The notes under the pieces: generated by a model
Seen by the model: the letters and a program-made list of their open reading frames with translations, nothing else
What the model was told of the DNA's origin: nothing
Databases searched by the model: none
Shown here: positions 7,721-13,775 of the stretch, piece after piece
Position numbering within the stretch: position 1 is the first letter of the stretch
Layout: each line of letters starts with the position of its first letter
Position numbers and translations under genes: made by a program
NCBI GenBank assembly: GCA_017965445.1
Contig: JAGCPZ010000066.1
Location: 1 to 64,000 of the forward strand
Origin: Fibrobacter sp.
Lineage (GTDB): Bacteria; Fibrobacterota; Fibrobacteria; Fibrobacterales; Fibrobacteraceae
DNA length: 64,000 nucleotides
Direction of reading: 5' to 3'

Positions 7721-8573
7721 CTACACCCTCCTTATCCGTTTCCGGAGGAAGAGCCACTTTTTCTTTGCTCAGCGGGAAGAATTGGATATTCAATTCGCAA
7801 ACCATGGACTCGCCTTCGTCCGAGCGGACGATATCCACGATTTCCTTGCGGAAGAGATCAATCTTGCTAATGATGCGTTCCAAACCCTGCGCCGAGACGC
7901 TCATCGTCATACAAGATACATTTCTACGTTCCGTACTGTAGTGATCTAACGCATCCTTACCCAAATCTATCATCTGCTTTTGGAACTGATGAACGAAAAG
8001 CGGGGCGATTTCGCTGCCATTCGTAATTGCCTTGTTTACGGAATGGTAGAATCCATCTTCGCCGAGCTCTATAAGTCCCAAGTTGAGAAGGAGTTGGATA
8101 GTCTGCTTTGCTTGCGGGAGTGTAATTTTCGGATTTAAAAAGAGTGCAAGTTCCTGGATATTCTTGTCATTGATTTTCAAGACCGCAAGAGCTTCACGGG
8201 CGACCACGTAGTACCACCTGCTGTAGTACTCCTGCTGGTTCTTGGTCAAGTTCTTGATTGTACGCGGCAAAAGCGCCGACATCTGGTCAAAGATCTGCTG
8301 CTTAGAAGCGGCCGTCGTCGCGTGAGTGAAATCCACCATCAAAGCGAAGTAGCGGCCTTCCCTTTCGTTAAGTCCAAGGGCAGCAATAAACTTCGGAACC
8401 ATCTGCGGGGTGAGCGACTTGCGACCCCGGATCAAGTCCAGATAAAGACCGGACGAAGAATATCCGGCTTTCTTAGCAAAAGACCGGTACGAAAAATACC
8501 TCTGCACGGACTTACGGTAGTCGTAGTAGTCCTGAAGGTACTTTCGATAATTGTAGTAGGCATATACGTTCAT
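7707..8573 (-). CDS. TIGR02147 family regulator-like protein
   Basis: A 288-residue member of the TIGR02147 family, which is expanded in Fibrobacter. It starts MNVYAYYNYRKYLQDYY. A helix-turn-helix-like stretch (SYRSFAKKAGYSSSGLYLDLIRGRK) lies at about 28-52, followed by the family's alpha-helical effector region. The start at 8573 is chosen because upstream codons in this frame are repeat and operator sequence. A transcriptional role is inferred from the helix-turn-helix. The direct repeats TTGGGAACACTT on both sides of its probable promoter suggest autoregulation. The downstream lipoprotein is the likely co-regulated partner. Confidence 0.8.
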   Translation of the reverse strand: MNVYAYYNYRKYLQDYYDYRKSVQRYFSYRSFAKKAGYSSSGLYLDLIRGRKSLTPQMVPKFIAALGLNEREGRYFALMVDFTHATTAASKQQIFDQMSALLPRTIKNLTKNQQEYYSRWYYVVAREALAVLKINDKNIQELALFLNPKITLPQAKQTIQLLLNLGLIELGEDGFYHSVNKAITNGSEIAPLFVHQFQKQMIDLGKDALDHYSTERRNVSCMTMSVSAQGLERIISKIDLFRKEIVDIVRSDEGESMVCELNIQFFPLSKEKVALPPETDKEGVDEIG

Positions 8574-8603
8574 CAAGTGTAAATCTAATTTTTTTTGATT
8601 TTT

Positions 8604-8689
8604 TTGGGAACACTTATTTTTGAAAAATATACGCCAAATCGCCGCCATCCCTTGCAGGGAGTGTGAAAAAGAACACCTTGGGAACACTT
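8604..8689 (-). promoter_or_regulatory. Promoter with paired 12-base operators for the TIGR02147 operon
   Basis: TTGGGAACACTT (plus-strand reading) occurs perfectly at 8604-8615 and again at 8678-8689. Between them, read on the minus strand, is TATATTTTTC (about 8622-8631), a likely -7/-10 box. One repeat would therefore sit over the transcription start and the other about 50-60 bases upstream. Confidence 0.5.
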
Positions 8690-8758
8690 TTTGTTTTCGA
8701 AGTGATACGTTTTCAAAAAAATTTGCTTAGTTTAAAGGAACACCCAATCCCATCCCTC

Positions 8759-8792
8759 GGACTCTCGGTTGTACTCCACCGAGAGTCCTTTT
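8759..8792 (+). terminator. Orphan intrinsic terminator, plus strand
   Basis: A perfect 11-base stem GGACTCTCGGT / ACCGAGAGTCC with an 8-base loop is followed by TTTT on the plus strand. No plus-strand gene precedes it. Upstream is a C-rich, G-poor run (ACCCAATCCCATCCC). Confidence 0.7.
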
Positions 8793-9135
8793 GCATTATA
8801 GGCCCTTCGGGCTATAACGCCAAACACTGCGGCTCGGATATAGGTGTGCAAGCACCCCTGCATCGCTCGCCTTACGTGTTTGTGTTTTTTCAAGATTGCA
8901 GGCTCAAGTATAACCATGCTCGCTTGGCCGCGACTTTGACGCTTCGCGTCATGCAAAACGGCTCAGTTATAGGTCCGCAAGCGGCCCTGCAACATTCGCC
9001 TTGGAGCATACTCGACCTACGCATTTGTGCTATTATAGGCCCTTCGGGCCATAACGCCAAACACTACGGCTCGGAATTGGGGTCGCAAGCGATCCCGTTT
9101 CTCTCGCCTTGTAGATGTTTGTGCGTTTTCTCGGA
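8791..9135. repeat. Three hairpin repeat units with co-varying stems (family D)
   Basis: Units begin near 8791, 8930 and 9027. Units 1 and 3 open with TATAGGCCC-TTC-GGGC and ATAACGCCAAACACT. Unit 2 has TGACGC-TTC-GCGTCA instead. Each then carries a second hairpin with a CAAG loop whose three closing pairs differ but stay complementary: GTG/CAC, CCG/CGG, TCG/CGA. The ends share CTCGCCTT or a close variant. Function unknown. Confidence 0.75.
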
Positions 9136-9257
9136 GTCATTACAAATTCTACATAAGTGCTTGCACTTTCATACGTTACACGCACACCGTTTAAAAGTTC
9201 ACCTCCACTACCTATTTTCTACTACCTGCCGCCCACTGCCAATTACCCACTATTTAC

Positions 9258-9265
9258 TATCTTGT
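9258..9265 (+). promoter_or_regulatory. -7 box TATCTTGT upstream of the hydrolase-like gene
   Basis: A TAnnTTTG-like box ends about five bases before the ATG at 9271. It is weaker than the other examples because the sixth base onward departs from the consensus. Confidence 0.3.
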
Positions 9266-9270
9266 CAGCT

Positions 9271-10047
9271 ATGAAAATAAAAGATGCCGTCTTGGGAACA
9301 GTCAGCCGAATTCTACGATTCGCGGGAATCCTCCTTGTTATATATGTCAGCATGGTCTTTTACCTCGCATTGACAGAACGCCGCAACGCATTCCCCCGCG
9401 CCATCACGCACAACGAAGCCCGCGAAGCCATCACGGGCAAGGCAAAAAGCATAAACTGCACCCTCGACGACGGCGCAACCCTCGAAGGTTTCGTCATCGG
9501 AAACGAGAACAACGATGTTCTCCTCTACTACCCGGACGCCGACGAAGACGCCGCCCAGTTCCTGGCAGAGCTCGACAGCCTCCCCGGCTACGCCGCCGCC
9601 ACATTCAACTACCGCGGAAGCGGCGAAAACAAAGGAACTCCATCGCAAGAGACATTCGAAACGGACGCCCAGATGATTTACGAATGTGCGTCACAGATAA
9701 ACGGGAACGCCCCACAAGTTGTCGCAGGACGAGGCACAGGAGCCATCTTGGCTTCAAAACAAGCAAACAAGGAGAACACAGTTATCCTGATCGACCCCGT
9801 TTTGAGTATCGCCGACGCCGTTTCCGATAAATACCGTATTCTTTATCCAAAGTTTCTTGTCCGAGCTGACGTAAAGATCAAAAAAAGCGACATTTTGACC
9901 ACAAACAACATACTAATTTTATCGGACAGAGCCCGATTCAGTGATAGAAATCACATTGTAGGACAAACGCTCGGAATCGTAAATTTAATGAAACGTAACG
10001 CAGAGCCTTTGTCCGAAGCAATCCTAAACGTGATAAAACGCAAATAA
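9271..10047 (+). CDS. Membrane-anchored alpha/beta-hydrolase-like protein lacking the nucleophile Ser
   Basis: A protein of 258 residues from the Met at 9271. Upstream codons in this frame are repeat DNA. One N-terminal membrane segment (FAGILLVIYVSMVFYLAL) anchors it. The rest resembles the alpha/beta-hydrolase fold: DDGATLEGFVIGN, LLYYPDADED, then the typical FNYRGSGENKGTPS. The nucleophile elbow reads VVAGRGTGAIL, that is GRGTG where active enzymes have GxSxG, so Ser is replaced by Gly. A later strand VILIDPVLS matches the Asp region. It is probably a non-catalytic or altered family member facing the periplasm or cytoplasm. No partner gene is obvious. Confidence 0.7.
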   Translation: MKIKDAVLGTVSRILRFAGILLVIYVSMVFYLALTERRNAFPRAITHNEAREAITGKAKSINCTLDDGATLEGFVIGNENNDVLLYYPDADEDAAQFLAELDSLPGYAAATFNYRGSGENKGTPSQETFETDAQMIYECASQINGNAPQVVAGRGTGAILASKQANKENTVILIDPVLSIADAVSDKYRILYPKFLVRADVKIKKSDILTTNNILILSDRARFSDRNHIVGQTLGIVNLMKRNAEPLSEAILNVIKRK

Positions 10048-10166
10048 AGAAAATTTTTCTTCATTTATTGCAACATTTTTAGATTTTATTGTTATTTTTA
10101 CAGAAAAATGTTATCGGTTACGAAGAAGCTACTCATCCTTTGTACATGCTTTTTTGTAAAAAACCT

Positions 10167-10195
10167 TTGACATTTACAAAATAAAATCTTATTTT
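10167..10195 (+). promoter_or_regulatory. Strong sigma-70-type promoter
   Basis: A consensus -35 TTGACA (10167-10172), a 17-base spacer and a -10 TATTTT (10190-10195) lie about 40 bases before the start of the AbrB-like gene. This is the best housekeeping promoter match noticed in the window. Confidence 0.75.
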
Positions 10196-10233
10196 ATCGT
10201 CAAACAACAAAACAAAACAAATAAGAGGTGTAA

Positions 10234-10971
10234 ATGGAAAACGTAATCGTAAAAATGGATGTCCGCGGCTTCATCAGATTCCCGGAAGAAGCAGTCAAGG
10301 CTCTCAAGCTCGACAAGCTTGCCACCCAGACAAAGACTCCTGATGGCAGAACTGTCGATGTAGGTCCTTATGTTGACGTCGAAGTCGATCCGGTCGGCAA
10401 GCGCATCGCTATCACTCCGATCAAGACCCCGAAGTCCACATCTTTCCGCTTCATCAACGGAATCATCGGCTCCAAGTCCAAGTTCCTTTACTTCAAGGGT
10501 GCATTCAACGCCATCGGTCTCGAAGTTGCTACTGGCGCATACACTCTCGTCAAAGAAGGCAACAAGTTTGTCTTTACGGCCAAGGGAGCCAAGAAGAAAG
10601 GTGACTGGAAGATTCTCGCTTGCCGTAACGCTGTGGGCAACAAGACCATGCTCTCCATCGATACCCGTGGTACCATCATTTTTGACCACAACACCAAGAA
10701 TGCTCTGAATACCAAGGAAAACAAGACCATGGTTGCCGAATACGATACCGCCAAGAAGACCTTCAAGCTGACCTTCAGCAAGAACAAAGGCTTCATCAAC
10801 GTTCGTACCATTGCAAGCCATGCCAATGCTTCGTTCATGGGCACGCTTTCCTCTCATGGCATCGCACTTCCGCTCAAGAGCTTCCGTACCGAAAGCCAGG
10901 TCGATAAGAACGTCCTCACGTTCAGCATCGCCGCTCTCGTCGCTCAGCAGAAGGCTGCCAAGAAGAAGTAA
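10234..10971 (+). CDS. Duplicated AbrB-like small basic protein, function unknown
   Basis: A 245-residue protein without signal peptide or membrane segment. Two halves look alike. VKMDVRGFIRFPEEAVKALK (about 6-25) matches LSIDTRGTIIFDHNTKNALN (about 140-159). Each is followed by a YVDVEVDPVGKRIAI / MVAEYDTAKKTFKLT strand pair and a long strand-rich tail. The start of each half resembles the swapped-hairpin AbrB/SpoVT DNA-binding fold. It is Lys-rich and ends QQKAAKKK. A strong TTGACA promoter, a GAGGTG ribosome site and strongly biased codons (AAG, CTC, GGC) suggest high expression. A DNA- or nucleic-acid-binding role is a guess. The next gene follows after 28 bases. Confidence 0.7.
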   Translation: MENVIVKMDVRGFIRFPEEAVKALKLDKLATQTKTPDGRTVDVGPYVDVEVDPVGKRIAITPIKTPKSTSFRFINGIIGSKSKFLYFKGAFNAIGLEVATGAYTLVKEGNKFVFTAKGAKKKGDWKILACRNAVGNKTMLSIDTRGTIIFDHNTKNALNTKENKTMVAEYDTAKKTFKLTFSKNKGFINVRTIASHANASFMGTLSSHGIALPLKSFRTESQVDKNVLTFSIAALVAQQKAAKKK

Positions 10972-10999
10972 TTCTTTAAAGTTCTAGAGAAACGATAAA

Positions 11000-11431
11000 A
11001 TGATTGACGTTCTCAAAGTATTTTATCCAACTCACTACAACTTCGCAGCACTTGCTGTATTATTGGCTCTGCTTTTAATATACCTGCTGTCGAAGAAGAA
11101 CTTTAAATGGGGCATCATCACCTTAGTCTTGCTGTTGGCGCTCAATATCGGTATTTACAAGCGTACCGATGGCAAGGCTTGGACAATCACTCTTGAACCG
11201 GAAAAGACATCCGATCCCTACTATACACCGCAGGCCAAGAAATTGACCTTCTCTGTACACAAGAATTGGACGATTACCGACGACAAGGGTGAAGTTCACC
11301 ACTGGTGCTGGGTAGAAGAATATTGGCAGAAGTTCGCAAGCCTCGACCTCGTCGCTGCGCTCTGGGGTGAAAACTCGAGCAAGAAGATGGTTCAGTCCAC
11401 CGAAGGTCGTGCTGAGGACCTCAAAGAATAA
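11000..11431 (+). CDS. Small membrane protein, unknown
   Basis: A 143-residue protein with two N-terminal hydrophobic helices (AALAVLLALLLIYLL and WGIITLVLLLALNIGI). A soluble part of about 85 residues follows, containing KNWTITDDKGEVHHWCWVEEYWQKF. No family is recognised. It follows the AbrB-like gene after 28 bases and shares its terminator, so the two are probably co-transcribed. The Trp/His/Cys-rich HHWCW patch could bind metal, but that is speculation. Confidence 0.7.
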   Translation: MIDVLKVFYPTHYNFAALAVLLALLLIYLLSKKNFKWGIITLVLLLALNIGIYKRTDGKAWTITLEPEKTSDPYYTPQAKKLTFSVHKNWTITDDKGEVHHWCWVEEYWQKFASLDLVAALWGENSSKKMVQSTEGRAEDLKE

Positions 11432-11448
11432 GCTTTTACCGCTTTAAT

Positions 11449-12168
11449 TCAAAGATTCTGTAGATTTAGTCCGCCATTTTCCATACGGAGAATGGCGGGC
11501 TTTTTTATAAAATCTCCAGGGGATGCCACCACGCCGTTCGGCGTATTCCAGATGCCCGAAATATGGTGATGACCATGAATGCAGAAATCACAGTGTTCCT
11601 CTTGCATCATGCGGTCGCCCCATTCCAGATATTCATCGATTTTAATCACCCTGCTTTCGCCGTATTTACGGCTGTTCCGTCCGACAAAGCGTGCAAGCCC
11701 CATTCCCCAGTCCGGGTGGATTTGCTTGAACAAAAAGCGGTTCAGCGGCAGGTCAATCACCTTACGCAAAAAACGGTAGCCGCCATCGGATTTGGCAACA
11801 CCGTCACCATGAGTCAAATACACGCGCTTTCCCTGAATTTCAAGAATCAAGGATTTATGGACTGACACACCAAGATGTTTCGGGAAAAAATCGCCATAAG
11901 CAAAATCATGGTTGCCACGAATGAGATGGACTTCAACGCCGGAATCGACCAAATCCGCAAAAGCACGGTACAAATTGAAATGCGCTGAAGCCACATAATA
12001 ACTGTACTCGTACCAAAATTCAAAAAGGTCGCCAATCACGACGACATGGCTCGCCTTGCCCTTCCACGAAGAGAGAAGCCGAATCAACATTTGCTCCCTG
12101 TCGGGGACCGCTCCCGGCGGCTCAATCCCCAAATGGGCGTCACTAATAAAATAAGCAGGCAATTCCAT
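11449..12168 (-). CDS. lpxH: UDP-2,3-diacylglucosamine diphosphatase LpxH-type
   Basis: A cytosolic, membrane-associated calcineurin-like phosphoesterase that hydrolyses UDP-2,3-diacylglucosamine to lipid X in lipid A synthesis. The 239 residues show all metal-site motifs in order: ISDAHLG (D10, H12), VIGDLFEFW, IRGNHDF, THGDG and IHGHHHI. The start is the first Met, MELPAYFISDAHLG, as usual for the family. It is convergent with the small membrane protein gene and shares DNA with that gene's terminator. LpxG/LpxI types lack this pattern, so LpxH or a close relative is the best reading. It implies a lipid A-containing outer membrane. Confidence 0.88.
   Translation of the reverse strand: MELPAYFISDAHLGIEPPGAVPDREQMLIRLLSSWKGKASHVVVIGDLFEFWYEYSYYVASAHFNLYRAFADLVDSGVEVHLIRGNHDFAYGDFFPKHLGVSVHKSLILEIQGKRVYLTHGDGVAKSDGGYRFLRKVIDLPLNRFLFKQIHPDWGMGLARFVGRNSRKYGESRVIKIDEYLEWGDRMMQEEHCDFCIHGHHHISGIWNTPNGVVASPGDFIKKPAILRMENGGLNLQNL
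11469..11506 (+). terminator. Terminator placed inside the 3' end of lpxH
   Basis: A GCCGCCATT-type stem (CCGCCATT / AATGGCGG, extended by TCC-ATAC-GGA with a bulge) is followed by six T on the plus strand. It ends the 10234-11431 operon. The same bases encode the last residues of lpxH on the other strand (stop at 11449). Confidence 0.8.
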
Positions 12169-12208
12169 ACCCTCAATCTTAATAAAATCTATGACGTTCG
12201 TTTTTTTA

Positions 12209-12216
12209 TATCTTTA
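12209..12216 (+). promoter_or_regulatory. -7 box TATCTTTA, leaderless start candidate
   Basis: A TAnnTTTR box ends four bases before the ATG at 12221. No ribosome site fits in the remaining AACAC, which supports transcription starting at the start codon. Confidence 0.5.
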
Positions 12217-12220
12217 ACAC

Positions 12221-12787
12221 ATGCGCTCCATTGTCAAATTTTTGTGTACAGCGTTCGTTTTGGCACCGATTCTCGCCGGATGCTCCATGAAGCTCACGCA
12301 AGGTGACCTCGAAGGCGTCCCGCAGACCGAAGAATTGTTCAGCTTTTTCGGGAACATTCCGTTTTTTTACGGCGGCGATACGCTGGAACTTTCGCAAGAC
12401 CTGCTGCGGGCTTACACCAAGGCCGCAAGCGATACTGATTTTCCGCGGGGGGCTTGCCGAGGCGAGGCAAACATCAGGGCAACAGTGGTGCAAAACGAAC
12501 CGCCTTCGGCCTGGAACATCGGCATCCTGATTCCATTTTGGCCGATACTTCCCGTCAACGAATCCTGGACTTACACATTATCCGCACGCATTTTCTGCGA
12601 TGGAGCCCTCGTCCGTCACATAGAATTTATCGAGCAACAAGAAATCAAGGCGACGCTTTACGGGCAACTCCGCACAGACCTTGTCAACAAAGCGTCCAAC
12701 GAAATGCACCGCAAGCTCGTGCAGCGCCTGACATTCGAGCTCAACACGAACAGGCCAACGGACTTGAACAGCGCAAGCGATTATTAG
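12221..12787 (+). CDS. Lipoprotein, unknown function
   Basis: A 188-residue lipoprotein. The signal peptide MRSIVKFLCTAFVLAPILAGC ends in a good lipobox (LAGC). The mature part is mixed alpha/beta, with a hydrophobic central stretch (AWNIGILIPFWPILPVNESWTYTLSARIFCDG) and a C-terminal helix rich in charged residues. The pattern recalls small envelope lipoproteins with a membrane-dipping loop, but no family is recognised. The start has a -7 box four bases upstream and no ribosome site. rsmI follows after a family C repeat. Confidence 0.72.
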   Translation: MRSIVKFLCTAFVLAPILAGCSMKLTQGDLEGVPQTEELFSFFGNIPFFYGGDTLELSQDLLRAYTKAASDTDFPRGACRGEANIRATVVQNEPPSAWNIGILIPFWPILPVNESWTYTLSARIFCDGALVRHIEFIEQQEIKATLYGQLRTDLVNKASNEMHRKLVQRLTFELNTNRPTDLNSASDY

Positions 12788-12789
12788 AG

Positions 12790-12905
12790 GTTATGACGTC
12801 TGAGCACGGTCGCCCCAGGCTCCCATTGAGCTATGAGATAATTTTCCCCAAAGCGAAGCGACCACAGAGCGACTCCGTCGCGACCTCACACCCCACACCC
12901 CATAA
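12790..12905. repeat. Family C hairpin repeat
   Basis: GAGGTTATGACGTCTGAGC opens the element, and GAGCTATGAG recurs inside. A GCGAC-TCC-GTCGC hairpin is directly followed by GACCTCA (near 12872-12892). The same words frame hairpins at 13.6, 19.1, 28.0 and 39.7 kb. Confidence 0.6.
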
Positions 12906-12911
12906 AAAATC

Positions 12912-12919
12912 TATTTTTA
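12912..12919 (+). promoter_or_regulatory. -7 box TATTTTTA, leaderless start candidate
   Basis: A TAnnTTTR box ends four bases before the rsmI ATG at 12924 and leaves no room for a ribosome site. Confidence 0.5.
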
Positions 12920-12923
12920 CATC

Positions 12924-13610
12924 ATGGCCTACACTTTATATATTGTTGCAACTCCCATCGGGAACATGGAAGACATCACGTTCCGCGCAGTGCGTATTCT
13001 CAAGGAAGTCCCCCTTGTCCTTGCCGAAGACACCCGTCATTCGAGAATTCTCTTTGACAACTATGGCATCACGACGCCCATGGAACCTTACCATGATTTC
13101 AACAAGGAAAAGGTCACGCCCAAGTATGTGGAATTTCTCAAGAACACAGGCGACATCGCACTCGTGAGCGATGCGGGAACCCCCGGCGTTGCAGACCCGG
13201 CATTCAATCTCGTTCGTGAATGCGTCCGCGAAGGAATCGATGTGCGAGCCATTCCAGGGCCATGCGCGATGATTACCGCGCTTGTTTCATGCGGCATGCC
13301 CACCGACCACTTCACCTTCCAGTATTTTTCGCCAAAGAAAAGTGCCCAGCGAATACACTTGCTCGAAAAGCTGAAGGACGAAGAAGCGACGCAAATCTTT
13401 TACGCAAGCCCGCACAACATCGACAAGTTCGTCGAAGAAATCAAGCAAGTATTCGGCGACATCAAGATTGCACTCATGCGAGAACTCACCAAGAAATTCG
13501 AGGAACACCTCATCGGAACGCCGACGGAAATCTCTGCGCATTTCAAAGCGCACCCGCCCAAAGGAGAATTTGTGCTAGTGTTCAACCCTCAAGACAAAAG
13601 CGGACTGTGA
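12924..13610 (+). CDS. rsmI: 16S rRNA (cytidine-1402-2'-O)-methyltransferase RsmI
   Basis: RsmI methylates the ribose 2'-O of C1402 in the ribosomal decoding centre using AdoMet. The 228-residue tetrapyrrole-methylase fold shows YIVATPIGNMEDITFRA at the N-terminus, the AEDTRHSRILF signature, LVSDAGTPGVADP (AdoMet site) and the IPGPCAMITALVSCGMP region, all diagnostic of the family. It lacks a C-terminal extension and is slightly shorter than E. coli RsmI. It sits between two family C repeats and is read from a likely leaderless start. Confidence 0.95.
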   Translation: MAYTLYIVATPIGNMEDITFRAVRILKEVPLVLAEDTRHSRILFDNYGITTPMEPYHDFNKEKVTPKYVEFLKNTGDIALVSDAGTPGVADPAFNLVRECVREGIDVRAIPGPCAMITALVSCGMPTDHFTFQYFSPKKSAQRIHLLEKLKDEEATQIFYASPHNIDKFVEEIKQVFGDIKIALMRELTKKFEEHLIGTPTEISAHFKAHPPKGEFVLVFNPQDKSGL

Positions 13611-13770
13611 GATAGATTATGAGGTCGAGTTACGCTCTCTGAGCTATGGGCTCGCTCGTTTCACTCGCTTTGGGCTACGAGCGATTTCTAAAAACACTCA
13701 ACCTCACAACCCCATGCCTGACAACCTCAAAGCAAAGCGACCTCAAAGGCACAACGCGCCGCCCCATAGT
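13611..13770. repeat. Family C repeat between rsmI and lnt
   Basis: It contains GAGCTATGGGCTCGCTCG, an inverted partner GGGCTACGAGCG, and AACCTCA / GACCTCA words. No coding signal was seen. A promoter for lnt could lie at its right end, but none is clear. Confidence 0.55.
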
Positions 13771-13775
13771 TAAAA

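Larger units (their letters stand above)
8574..9270. other. 697-base intergenic region with operators, an orphan terminator and hairpin repeats
   Basis: The left part is the TIGR02147 control region. Then come an orphan plus-strand terminator (8759-8792), three hairpin repeat units (8791-9135) and a stretch with CTACCTA/CCTGCC/CCCACT words (about 9205-9260) before the next gene. A plus-strand open frame of about 200 codons runs through the repeats (8663-9274). It has no ribosome site, starts inside operator sequence and reads repeat DNA, so it is not called. Confidence 0.7.

Noticed and set aside
8663-9274. A 203-codon plus-strand frame through the family D repeats
   Set aside because: It starts in operator DNA without a ribosome site, and its residues (GPSGYNAKHCGS) are just translated repeat. 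The open frame across three units is noted, but hairpin covariation explains it better.
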